Assembly (NCBI GenBank): GCA_018673925.1
Contig: JABHBL010000072.1
Coordinates: 1 to 64,000, forward strand
Length of the DNA stretch: 64,000 bases
Direction: 5' to 3'
Origin: Fidelibacterota bacterium
GTDB lineage: Bacteria > Fidelibacterota > UBA8477 > JABMPR01
A program made the translations under genes and the position numbers. Positions 17,838 through 27,147 of this stretch are shown piece by piece. The notes below the pieces were generated by a model that did no database searches, was not told the DNA's origin, and worked only from the letters and a program-made list of their open reading frames with translations. Numbering within the stretch: the first letter of the stretch is position 1; each line of letters opens with the position of its first letter.

Positions 17838-20192
17838 ATGACTTTATCCATGATATTTGTACTCGCGGTGCTCGGGGGAGCAGTATTGCTCTTCGTCACA
17901 GAATGGCTTCGAGTGGATTTGGTTGCCCTATCTGTTCTGCTCATATTATCAATTTTTGGGCTCATAACACATTCCCAGGCCATTGCTGGGTTTAGCAATA
18001 CTGCCATCATCACCATTGCTTCTGTCCTCGTATTAAGTGCGGGTTTGGTCAGAACTGGTGTCGCTCAAATCCTGGGTGGTCAAATACTCAAACTCTCTGG
18101 AAACAGCGAAATCAAATTACTGGTTATCATGATGGTAACCGTTGGTGCGCTATCGGGAGTCATGAATAATATTGGCGTAGCAGCCCTCATGTTGCCTGTT
18201 GTCATGGAAATTGCCCATCGAACTGGTCGCTCACCTTCAAAATTATTGATTCCCCTGGCCTTTGCTTCCCTGTTTGGTGGTCTTACCACACTTATTGCTA
18301 CAGCTCCGAATATTCTTATCAGCAACGCCCTGGAGATGGAAGGACTTCAGCCTTTCGCTCTGTTTGATTTTACCCCAATTGGTGTAATCGCTATGGCAGT
18401 AGGTATCTCTTATCTCGTTTTCTTTGGAAGACACCTCTTACCGAATAGGGATCTGGGACGATCAACCTCCATCGCCGATACGCTAAATGGTCAATATGAG
18501 CTCAACGACCGCCTTTTGACCATGAGCATCCCTGAGAACTCGGCTTTAAAGGATAAAAATCTTGCTGAGAGCCGCCTTGGGTCTGCGCTGGGATTCAATG
18601 TCCTGGCGATTCTGAGGGGAGAGAAAACCCTACTGGCTCCAGGACCCGATACTCAATTACGGGCCGAGGATAAGTTGTTGGTGGGGGGGAGAAGAGATCA
18701 AGTTGGTACGCTCCAAGACTGGAAAACCCTCACTCTGAAACACGGTTGGTTGATAGGTGAGCATGAGTTGGAAGAGGCGATCCGATTTGCCGAATTCAAA
18801 ATTGCTAAGGACTCTCAATTTATTGGAAAAACATTTAAAGAAGCAGGGACGCGTAATTCATTCGAGATAAACATCATTGCTGTGATTCAGAAAAATAAGG
18901 TGCGAGTCTCCCGTCTGAGAAATTACCGATTCAATGCAGATGACTTGCTCATCGCTATTGGCCAAACCGATAAACTTGATGCCATGGCGAATAGTAAGCA
19001 GGTCAAGGAATTTAATTATGTCTCACCTCGCAAGATTGCACTGCAGTACAAATTACATCGACATCTCATCGGCATCCAAATTCCCGAAGAATCAACACTG
19101 GCAACACGGAGTATCGCTCGGAGCCACTTGAAGAGTGCACTTGGAATCAATGTCCTGGGAATTCGAAGAGGTGATGAAGTCATCTTCATGCCAACACCTG
19201 CTCACGAGCTTGAAGCAAATGATATCCTCATTGTTATCGGAGAGCCCGAAATCCTGGAAATTCTTCACAGCCTACAGAATTTGGAGATGGAAGAGCAATC
19301 CCAAAATGATCTGGACCGGTTAGAATCTGATGAAGTTGGTGTCGCTGAAATTACCCTCTCTCCACGAAATTCAGCGGCAGGCAAAACGATTGGTGAGCTC
19401 TATTTCCGTGAAAAATTTGGCCTTACTGTGCTGGCTATTTGGCGCAGGGATAGGGCCTATCGCACAAATCTCCGTGACTTTGTCCTGGAACCTGGTGATG
19501 CCCTCATGGTCTATGGCTTGCGACAAAACCTGGGGATGTTGCAACAGGAGGATGACTACCTCATTATCAGTGGTCTGGATCAGCCGATCTACAAAAAAGA
19601 CAAGGTCATGATCGCTGCTGGAATTGAACTAAGTGTTCTCGTGGCAGTGGCCATTGGCTGGCTACCCATTTTTATTGCTGCCCTGGCCGGTGCTGTCCTC
19701 ATGGTATTGACAAAATGTCTCACCATGGATGAAGCATACGAGGCCATTGAGTGGCGGGCAATCATGCTCATAGCTGGAATGTTGAGTCTGGGGGTCGCCA
19801 TGTATGAAACCGGGGTGACCAGCCTGCTGGCAGATAGTCTTCTGGGTTCACTGGCCTTTCTGGGACCACAGGGCATCATCGCTGGACTCTACATTATTAC
19901 CTGTCTTTTTGCGCAGGTCATGCCCACTGCTGCCGTGGCAGTTCTTATGGCTCCCATGGCCATCACCACGGCTTCAAACCTGGGGCTTTCACCTTATGCG
20001 CTAGCCATGGTCGTGGCTCTGGGTAGTTCAGCAAGTTTTTTGAGTCCAATTGGGCATCCTGTGAATCTGCTGGTCATGGGAATTGGTGGTTATCGTTTCA
20101 CCGATTACACCCGTGTTGGTTTGCCCCTAGTCATTCTTTTTGGGCTAATTGCAGTATTTATTTTGCCATTATTCTGGCCACTTCATATTTAA
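17838..20192 (+). CDS. SLC13/DASS-type transporter with four TrkA_C domains (probable sulfate permease)
   Basis: The 784-aa membrane protein has an N-terminal half with 'GVMNNIGVAALMLPV' and 'ATAPNILISNAL', and a C-terminal half with 'MPTAAVAVLMAPMA' and 'SPIGHPVNLLVMG'. These are the paired helix-hairpin signatures of divalent-anion:Na+ symporters. Between them lie four TrkA_C/RCK_C modules (about residues 215-300, 305-385, 400-480 and 505-575). Two such modules is more usual in these permeases. The next gene is ATP sulfurylase, so sulfate is the likely substrate. The start has AGGT upstream. Silicate or other anions remain possible. Confidence 0.85.
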   Translation: MTLSMIFVLAVLGGAVLLFVTEWLRVDLVALSVLLILSIFGLITHSQAIAGFSNTAIITIASVLVLSAGLVRTGVAQILGGQILKLSGNSEIKLLVIMMVTVGALSGVMNNIGVAALMLPVVMEIAHRTGRSPSKLLIPLAFASLFGGLTTLIATAPNILISNALEMEGLQPFALFDFTPIGVIAMAVGISYLVFFGRHLLPNRDLGRSTSIADTLNGQYELNDRLLTMSIPENSALKDKNLAESRLGSALGFNVLAILRGEKTLLAPGPDTQLRAEDKLLVGGRRDQVGTLQDWKTLTLKHGWLIGEHELEEAIRFAEFKIAKDSQFIGKTFKEAGTRNSFEINIIAVIQKNKVRVSRLRNYRFNADDLLIAIGQTDKLDAMANSKQVKEFNYVSPRKIALQYKLHRHLIGIQIPEESTLATRSIARSHLKSALGINVLGIRRGDEVIFMPTPAHELEANDILIVIGEPEILEILHSLQNLEMEEQSQNDLDRLESDEVGVAEITLSPRNSAAGKTIGELYFREKFGLTVLAIWRRDRAYRTNLRDFVLEPGDALMVYGLRQNLGMLQQEDDYLIISGLDQPIYKKDKVMIAAGIELSVLVAVAIGWLPIFIAALAGAVLMVLTKCLTMDEAYEAIEWRAIMLIAGMLSLGVAMYETGVTSLLADSLLGSLAFLGPQGIIAGLYIITCLFAQVMPTAAVAVLMAPMAITTASNLGLSPYALAMVVALGSSASFLSPIGHPVNLLVMGIGGYRFTDYTRVGLPLVILFGLIAVFILPLFWPLHI

Positions 20193-20270
20193 TGAGAAAC
20201 ACCTGAGGATCTTGAATTTTGATAGCCGTTTCTACATTGCAGACGCGAATTAGATTGTAACTGAGAGGGG

Positions 20271-21461
20271 ATGAGAATATTGAGAAAACGGCAGGTAGAT
20301 TTGGTTCCACCACATGGTGGGAAACTCCTACCTATCCTAGTTTCTGATAAAACTGAAAAATCCAGAATTTTAGATAGAGCAGAGGGTCTGAAATCAGTTG
20401 TATTGAATTCCAAGTCAGAATCTGATGTGATAATGTTGGCTACGGGAGCCTACAGCCCCCTTACCGGATTTATGGGAAGTGACGATTACTTGGGCGTCAT
20501 AAACGATCTACGTTTGTCTGATGGTCTGCTTTGGCCCATTCCGGTGACCTTGCCAGTTGCCAAACATATTGCTGGTGCACTGGAGCCAGGAGAGGAGATT
20601 TCTCTGGTCAGTCTCGATTCTAATCAAATCATGGCAGTTATGACCATTAGTGAGATCTACTCATACAACAAAGAGGTAGAAGCCGAAAAAGTTTTTGCCA
20701 CAACAGATCTGACTCACCCGGGAGTGGTAAAATTATATGAGCAGGGTGATATCTATCTTGCAGGTTCACTCAAGGTGCTGAGTGAGGGAGGATATCCTGA
20801 GACTTTTCATGAGTTTGCCCGCCCAGCCGATACAAGAGCCCTTTTTGAAGAAAAGGGTTGGAGCACTATCGCGGCATTTCAAACCAGAAATCCAATTCAT
20901 AGATCCCATGAATATTTAACTAAAGTTGCTCTAGAACTTTGTGATGGTCTGCTGATCCATCCTGTGGTCGGGAAACTGAAAGAAGGAGATATCCCAGCTG
21001 ATATTCGCATGGAATGTTATCAGGTCATGATGGAAAATTATTACAACCCTGCCAGGACTGCCTTAAAGGTATACCCCATAGAAATGATGTATGCTGGACC
21101 GCGGGAGGCCATCCTCCATGCGATAATTCGTCAGAATTTTGGATGCAGTCATATGATCATTGGTCGCGACCACGCTGGAGTAGGTGATTTCTACGGTGCT
21201 TTTGAGGCTCAGGAGATTTTTGAAACGCTGAAACCAGACGATCTATATCTAACACCTATCAATATGGACTGGACCTTTTGGTGCTATAAATGTGAATCCA
21301 TTGTATCCGCCAAAACCTGTCCCCATGACCAGAATGATCACCTCATGATTAGTGGCACAAAATTGCGGGAAATGTTGGATAAAGGGCACAGACCTCCAAG
21401 AGAATTCAGCAGACCTGAAGTCATCGATATTCTAATTAATTATTACAAAGAGCTAATATGA
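20271..21461 (+). CDS. sat: Sulfate adenylyltransferase (ATP sulfurylase)
   Basis: The 396-aa product makes adenosine 5'-phosphosulfate (APS) from ATP and sulfate, the first step of sulfate activation. It carries the family motifs 'LVPPHGGKL', 'TRNPIHRSHEY' (QxRNPxHxxH) and 'GRDHAGVGDFYG', and the zinc-type cluster 'CYKCESIVSAKTC' of bacterial/archaeal homo-oligomeric enzymes. No APS kinase domain is fused, and no aprAB, dsr, cysC or cysH gene is in the window. The transporter gene 78 bp upstream fits sulfate import. Its stop codon overlaps the start of a GH5 gene (ATGA), implying translational coupling. Confidence 0.93.
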   Translation: MRILRKRQVDLVPPHGGKLLPILVSDKTEKSRILDRAEGLKSVVLNSKSESDVIMLATGAYSPLTGFMGSDDYLGVINDLRLSDGLLWPIPVTLPVAKHIAGALEPGEEISLVSLDSNQIMAVMTISEIYSYNKEVEAEKVFATTDLTHPGVVKLYEQGDIYLAGSLKVLSEGGYPETFHEFARPADTRALFEEKGWSTIAAFQTRNPIHRSHEYLTKVALELCDGLLIHPVVGKLKEGDIPADIRMECYQVMMENYYNPARTALKVYPIEMMYAGPREAILHAIIRQNFGCSHMIIGRDHAGVGDFYGAFEAQEIFETLKPDDLYLTPINMDWTFWCYKCESIVSAKTCPHDQNDHLMISGTKLREMLDKGHRPPREFSRPEVIDILINYYKELI

Positions 21462-23548
21462 AAAAAATTAAATGGTTCCTGGCGGCAGGCCTGCTGTTGA
21501 CAATGGGAACTGAAGTATGTGCTTATTATACCACAGATGGTCAGAATGTGGTTGATATCGAGACCGGAGAAATCGTTCAACTCCGTGGTATTGGTCTGGG
21601 GGGCTGGTTGCTTCCTGAGGGATATATGTGGGGCATTAGAAAACTCAATAGACCGCGACATTTTGAAGCTGCCATCGAGGACCTGATCGGATCGAGAAAT
21701 GCAGAGAAGTTCTGGGATTTGTATTATACAAATTTTGTTACCCGGGAAGATGTTGAAATCATGAAATCATTTGGGGTGAACACCCTTCGAGTTCCTTTGC
21801 TGGCATCCATGATTCAACCACGTGACAAACAACCCTCTCAAGCACCCTTTGTATATGATGAGAATAAATTTGAATATCTTGATGATTTTGTGGAATGGTG
21901 TGAAGCTGTAGGCATGGGTGTGATCTGGGATCTCCATGGAGCCCCTGGTGGCCAGAATGCAGAGAATATTTCGGATAGTGATGGTGAAGCCCGCCTATGG
22001 ACGGAGAAGTCGATCTATTGGCCGCGGACTATTGATCTGTGGGATAACATCACCAGACGCTATGCAGATAATTCCTGCATAGTTGGTTATGATCTACTAA
22101 ATGAACCCCTGCTGGCAAGATATGATGGGGTAGATCCTGGCTTATTAAGAGAATTATATGTCCTCATCACGGAAGTCATTCGTGAGACAGATCAGGATGG
22201 CATCATCTTTATTGAAGGTGATGATTGGGCTCAAGATTTTTCTGTCCTGGAACCCATAGATTGGGATCCGCACCTCGTCATGGCTTTCCACTCCTACCCG
22301 CCTACAAACACCCAACGAGGTCTCCAACGCTGGGACGATCTCCGTAAAAAATATGATATACCCCTCTGGCATGGAGAAACCGGCGAACAGGATCCTCCCT
22401 GGGAATTGTACAAGCTCTCCACAGAATTTCTGGAAGAGGCGAATGTGGGCTGGAATTGGTGGACGCATAAAAAATTTGAGTTGAATCGACAACCCTGGAG
22501 CATCAGGAAGACAGTTGGTTTTAAAAAGATCCTAGCCTATTGGAATGGCGAAGGTCCCAGACCCACCAAATGGCAGGCAAAAAGATGGCTGTTCAAGCAG
22601 GCCAGAATGACAAATTCGCAGGTGTGTGACTTTTTGCCCGGTATGGTAGAGTCTTTACATCCTTTGGATCCACAGAAGTATGCCAGCACAATGGAGCTCT
22701 CTATGCCCACGATCCTGGAATACACGGCTGACAGAATATTCATGGAAGGATATCCTGGAGTTTTACGCGTAAAAGCATCCGGATATCCCTTGAATTATCA
22801 GTGGTACCGCGATGGAGACCTGCTTACAGCAGCCACTGATTTCAACCTGGTTCTAAACGAATTACCCATGAGGTTGAGGAGTGGGAAATTCCATGCAGAA
22901 GTCTGGAATGAAAAGGGACGGACTCAAACCACTCCCAGTGAGATTAGTTGGGAGGAATTTAGAGGATATCGAATCACTTATATATCTACTCCTCCTGAAA
23001 TTGATGGGTTACTTGATGATCTTTGGGGAGAGGTACAACAGTTGACTCTAAACCACACGATTTCAGGCTCCGTAGAAGACGATTCAGATCTCAGTGCCTG
23101 GTTTAGGACGCTATGGGATTGGGAAAATCTGTATTTCTATATGGAAATACGGGACGATAATCTCAGCACAAACTCATCAGTAGATCATCTAAACGATGGT
23201 ATCGAGATCTATCTGGATACGGACAATAGCAAATCAAAATTCTTTGGTGAGGATGAATTTCAACTTCGATTTGTACTCAATGGTGAAAATATCTATGCTG
23301 ATATTGGAGCCTATTTTGAGAGTGCATCAGTGGTACAGGTCATGCTTGAGGATGGATACGCAGTTGAGATTGCTATCCCATGGGAAAGTCTAAATGGAAT
23401 TGCCATTGCGGATCACTTCCTGGGTCTTGATGTTCACATCAATGATAATGATAGTAATACGAGAAATGGAAAAATATCCTGGTTTACTACAAGCGACAAT
23501 GCCTATCAATCACCTGCAAATTTTGGAACAGTCAGACTCGTTGAGTAG
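21458..23548 (+). CDS. GH5 glucanase with Ig-like and CBM9-like C-terminal domains
   Basis: The 696-aa product has a signal peptide (1-22). The GH5 barrel opens with 'LRGIGLGGWLLPEGY', typical of exo-beta-1,3-glucanase-like GH5 enzymes. 'DLLNEP' holds acid/base Glu216 and 'WHGETGE' the nucleophile Glu307. An Ig-like segment follows (about 435-505), then a CBM9/DOMON-like module (about 510-695: 'PPEIDGLLDDLWGE', 'DGIEIYLDTDN'). There is no T9SS tail, so it may stay periplasmic. It is translationally coupled to sat. The enzyme at 50752-52725 is a paralogue with different accessory modules. Confidence 0.88.
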   Translation: MKKIKWFLAAGLLLTMGTEVCAYYTTDGQNVVDIETGEIVQLRGIGLGGWLLPEGYMWGIRKLNRPRHFEAAIEDLIGSRNAEKFWDLYYTNFVTREDVEIMKSFGVNTLRVPLLASMIQPRDKQPSQAPFVYDENKFEYLDDFVEWCEAVGMGVIWDLHGAPGGQNAENISDSDGEARLWTEKSIYWPRTIDLWDNITRRYADNSCIVGYDLLNEPLLARYDGVDPGLLRELYVLITEVIRETDQDGIIFIEGDDWAQDFSVLEPIDWDPHLVMAFHSYPPTNTQRGLQRWDDLRKKYDIPLWHGETGEQDPPWELYKLSTEFLEEANVGWNWWTHKKFELNRQPWSIRKTVGFKKILAYWNGEGPRPTKWQAKRWLFKQARMTNSQVCDFLPGMVESLHPLDPQKYASTMELSMPTILEYTADRIFMEGYPGVLRVKASGYPLNYQWYRDGDLLTAATDFNLVLNELPMRLRSGKFHAEVWNEKGRTQTTPSEISWEEFRGYRITYISTPPEIDGLLDDLWGEVQQLTLNHTISGSVEDDSDLSAWFRTLWDWENLYFYMEIRDDNLSTNSSVDHLNDGIEIYLDTDNSKSKFFGEDEFQLRFVLNGENIYADIGAYFESASVVQVMLEDGYAVEIAIPWESLNGIAIADHFLGLDVHINDNDSNTRNGKISWFTTSDNAYQSPANFGTVRLVE

Positions 23549-23554
23549 ATCTCT

Positions 23555-26500
23555 CTAACGGAGGAGTGCAATTTTTAGAGAAGACATGAGCTCATTTTGA
23601 GATAAACGAACCACATACATCCCAGAACTACTGGCCATTCCATATTCATTGTTACCATCCCAAAAATACGTTCCTGTACTGCTACCCGATGAAATAATCC
23701 TCTCAGACCGAATCAAACGGCCTCGTAGGTCAAATACATCAATCTGAAATGCACCGATCTCAGGTACAGTATAGGGAATGCTAACTCGGGCATTGAAAGG
23801 GTTGGGGAAAGCCATCCCCAATCGAAAATCTGCAGGTCTGTGATGTTCTGTTATTGTAGAAGGATTGACAAATCGACTATTCTGCATACCAGGTGTCCCC
23901 AGATTGTCAGACACAGCCCAACTTGAGCGTAAACCGTTGTCCAGGGTGGGGTGAATCAGCTCCAGAGTTGGACCTTCACCATCAGGTTCTATTGGCCATG
24001 GGTCTTCGTCATCATAGCGAACACTATCGATGAGGATTTCATCAGAATTAAACAGTCGAATAAGCTCACCACCATTGCTAAAATTGAAATCCAAATCACC
24101 AACAATTCGAGAACTACCACCATGAATACTTCTAAAAGCCAGGGTGTCACTACTCACAATCAAGTAGGCTCCAGGTTGGAGAGATAAATCTGGCAAGACA
24201 AAAAGATTATCATCAGAATCATCGCTAATTGACCAACCTTCAAGATCGACACTCTCAAGCGTTCCGTTAAAAAGTTCGACCCAGTCCTTAGAATCATAAT
24301 CATTGAGAGAATTATAGTTGATCTCATTGATCACCAGGGCTCCATCCTCTGGAGATATGGGGACAAATACTGCTGTTAATTCGACATCTGAAAGCATACT
24401 TATCGTCAAATCTACATTGTCTACCAGTCTATTCTCCCAGTGTGAAAATTGATATCCAGGCAGGGCAATAGCGCGTACATCAAGGGGAACCGTTGAAAAG
24501 TAAGTGCCACTCCAGGGATAGCTTTCAGGGGTGATGGAATGTACTCGAACCAGACCACCATCTGCAGGCTCAACATTGACTTGAAGATCACTATCAGCAC
24601 CAAGGTTAAATTTGTTTCTAAAATGATTACGCATGTAATAGGGTCGATTCAAGGCAAAAATATTCATGATGGTTCCCTCATTATACCAGTTGGTAATGTT
24701 GATGTGATTCCAACGTGAAATATGATCTGGTAAAGCGGGTAACAGCCATTGTTGATGGAGAATGAGAGCTGCTTCAACTTCCCCATATTCGAATGGTTGA
24801 TTTAACAAGTCGCAAGCTGTCAGGATGAAATTTTGTCTAAAACCAGGATTCGTCAAAAATTTACGTAGGAGCAGGGTGGACCAGGGAGGGTTTGGCCATG
24901 CAGGTCCGTTTGGATCAGTGGCAAACTCCAGGGTATTTCTCATATAGTTGTTGTTACTCCAGATACTAAAACCAAAATCAGTATCATATAGTATCCAACG
25001 CCACTTTCCACCGGGAAGGCGAGAACGCCAAAACTTGATGTTATTTCCGGGCCAGTCCTGGTTGTCGTAGTAGATCTGAGCCAATTGATAATCAATAAAG
25101 TTATCAATATCTACTCGTTCTTCGATGTACTCAAAATTGAGGTCAGATGTGAGCGCATGTGAATTGACATAATCAATCAAATCTACATAATGATTGTTCT
25201 CGCCATGAACAACCTCGCTACCATCTATGGCCAATAAATCAATGTCATCAGTATCAAGATCGTGATGACTCGCTACAAAATGCTCATTGACCTTCTCTCG
25301 CAAATTGTAGACTCCCCAGTAGTCGCCATTAAAATAGACTTCAACTGGTTGGAAGGCTTGTTTGTCAATATCCCTCTCAGAAACCAGACCTGTCATAAAA
25401 CCATCCCGGTAGCCTGACATATTCCAATCGTTTCCTGAATTCCTGAGCACGATTGCCTCAAACTTGTCTAAGTCTATATCAGGAAAGAAGGTGAAATCGA
25501 ATTTGCTGGTCCCATAACGTCCTCGAGCAAAAAGCGAGATTGAGCGTTGTGGATTACCACGACTCCAACCTCCAAATATCTTTGCACCGGCAGAGGCAGA
25601 ATAACTCAGATCATCACCATCCTCAAAATATTCGAGATGAACCTGTCGCTCCCAGTCTTCCCAGAAATTTGCACCAAAATGTGGAAAAGATGGGGATGCA
25701 TTCGATCCCATGACATACATGCCAGAATCATTGTCAAAGAAAGCACCTGGTTCAAAAATGAGTGACAGTACGGGTAGATTAGGGTCCTCATTTAAAAAAT
25801 AGCTGAAAGATGATTGAGTGGGGTTTGTTCCGTCAGGCTCGCAGGTCATAACTCGAATCACCGTTGTTTGCGTAATAGAAAGAGGGGCAGAATAGGTTGC
25901 CGAACCCAGATTTGGCTTGGTGCCATCAAGCGTATACTTGTAGATCCTGCCTGCAGGAACAGTACCCATACTCAATGCAATACCAACATTGTAGAAACCT
26001 GGTTCAGGAGATAAGGTAGGTGGTTCGGCCAGTATGGTGAATCCTCCTACATTTGTCTCACCTGGTGTTGGAGGGTTGAAATAGTATAAGTCACCACTTG
26101 CATCAGGGTCTCTACCCCAACTGATATCAGGAGGTAACTGAGGTGTTCTAATTGAATCGAGACTCCCACCATCCGGACTGGTTAGCATGACCAGCTCACC
26201 ATCACTGCTAATTTTGAAATTGGTGTGGAATTGACTCTGATCAGGAGTGATTAAGAATTCAGGTAGTAAACCAGACCCACCTAGCTCTCCGACGCTGAGA
26301 AATGGGATGGCAGTTAGATCAGAAGAGCTGGTGCTGTGGTTATGCACCTCAACAGCAATAACATTATCACCCTCCTGAAATAATTCTCGAGGTATAAGCG
26401 TGTAGGGGAGATCGATGCCACCAGGGAGTGATGGTTCAGTATATGAGGCAGCAGGTGTGTTGTTATTCACAGCACTTCCAGGTGCACCCATATTTGCCCG

Positions 26501-27106
26501 AGAGAATTCAACTCCGTTCAGATAGGCGATGTATCCATCATCATAATCGATGTGAAAAAGTATCCCAGGTGTTGAGGATGTATCATCAATGGAAAAGGTG
26601 TTGCGCATATATACTGACATCGTAGTTGGGATTACTGTGTTGTCATCATTATCCCCGTAGCCAAATCCGCTGGGATCTTCCAGCCATTGGGATTCATTGA
26701 AATCCAAAGCATACCAATTGTAAGGTGGATTGGAAGTGCCAACAAAATAACGCCACAAATCGCCTTCATCGTACATCAAGGACCAACTGATATTCAAGCT
26801 TTGTCTATCCTTGTCTGACGCAAATATAATAGCGTGACTGCTGCCAGCTATCTGGCCAGTTTCAAATGTCCACTTATACGGATCACCAATATCATCAGAA
26901 AGACCATAACCCTGCAGGTCGATAGGTGATGTGGATGTATTGTAAAGCTCTATCCAGTCAGGCGTGTCACCATCTTCATCATTGAGACTTGCTTGATTTG
27001 AGGCCACGATCTCATTAAGCATCAAGGACTGACCCAGGAGTATGGAAGGTATAACTACTGCTAGGAAACTGATTGCTTTGGAAAATTCGTTTAGCAGATG
27101 CTTCAT
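23555..27106 (-). CDS. CotH-kinase-like surface protein with lamin-tail domains and T9SS-like tail
   Basis: The 1183-aa product has a signal peptide. Domains in order: lamin-tail domain ('LNEIVASNQASLNDEDGD', 'DWIELYN'); a beta-sandwich; a chitobiase-like C-terminal segment ('YTLDGTKPN'); a CotH module (about 440-760) with 'VYFNGDYWGVYNLREK' and 'RWILYDTDFGF', whose Asp residues are the kinase-like metal ligands; a second lamin-tail domain ('VINEINYNSLND'); and a T9SS-type tail ('AFPNPFNARVSI'). CotH proteins phosphorylate spore-coat proteins in Bacillus; in FCB bacteria their targets are unknown. It is transcribed with the GH3 gene 41 bp upstream. Only 6 bp separate its end from the convergent GH5 gene. 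Confidence 0.85.
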   Translation of the reverse strand: MKHLLNEFSKAISFLAVVIPSILLGQSLMLNEIVASNQASLNDEDGDTPDWIELYNTSTSPIDLQGYGLSDDIGDPYKWTFETGQIAGSSHAIIFASDKDRQSLNISWSLMYDEGDLWRYFVGTSNPPYNWYALDFNESQWLEDPSGFGYGDNDDNTVIPTTMSVYMRNTFSIDDTSSTPGILFHIDYDDGYIAYLNGVEFSRANMGAPGSAVNNNTPAASYTEPSLPGGIDLPYTLIPRELFQEGDNVIAVEVHNHSTSSSDLTAIPFLSVGELGGSGLLPEFLITPDQSQFHTNFKISSDGELVMLTSPDGGSLDSIRTPQLPPDISWGRDPDASGDLYYFNPPTPGETNVGGFTILAEPPTLSPEPGFYNVGIALSMGTVPAGRIYKYTLDGTKPNLGSATYSAPLSITQTTVIRVMTCEPDGTNPTQSSFSYFLNEDPNLPVLSLIFEPGAFFDNDSGMYVMGSNASPSFPHFGANFWEDWERQVHLEYFEDGDDLSYSASAGAKIFGGWSRGNPQRSISLFARGRYGTSKFDFTFFPDIDLDKFEAIVLRNSGNDWNMSGYRDGFMTGLVSERDIDKQAFQPVEVYFNGDYWGVYNLREKVNEHFVASHHDLDTDDIDLLAIDGSEVVHGENNHYVDLIDYVNSHALTSDLNFEYIEERVDIDNFIDYQLAQIYYDNQDWPGNNIKFWRSRLPGGKWRWILYDTDFGFSIWSNNNYMRNTLEFATDPNGPAWPNPPWSTLLLRKFLTNPGFRQNFILTACDLLNQPFEYGEVEAALILHQQWLLPALPDHISRWNHINITNWYNEGTIMNIFALNRPYYMRNHFRNKFNLGADSDLQVNVEPADGGLVRVHSITPESYPWSGTYFSTVPLDVRAIALPGYQFSHWENRLVDNVDLTISMLSDVELTAVFVPISPEDGALVINEINYNSLNDYDSKDWVELFNGTLESVDLEGWSISDDSDDNLFVLPDLSLQPGAYLIVSSDTLAFRSIHGGSSRIVGDLDFNFSNGGELIRLFNSDEILIDSVRYDDEDPWPIEPDGEGPTLELIHPTLDNGLRSSWAVSDNLGTPGMQNSRFVNPSTITEHHRPADFRLGMAFPNPFNARVSIPYTVPEIGAFQIDVFDLRGRLIRSERIISSGSSTGTYFWDGNNEYGMASSSGMYVVRLSQNELMSSLKIALLR

Positions 27107-27147
27107 ATCAGCTTCAGCTTAGTTCCTTCGTTTTAATAAGGCAACGC

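Noticed and set aside
20271-21461. Dissimilatory sulfate reduction island
   Set aside because: Only ATP sulfurylase and a permease are present; no aprAB, dsr, qmo or APS-processing gene is in the window.
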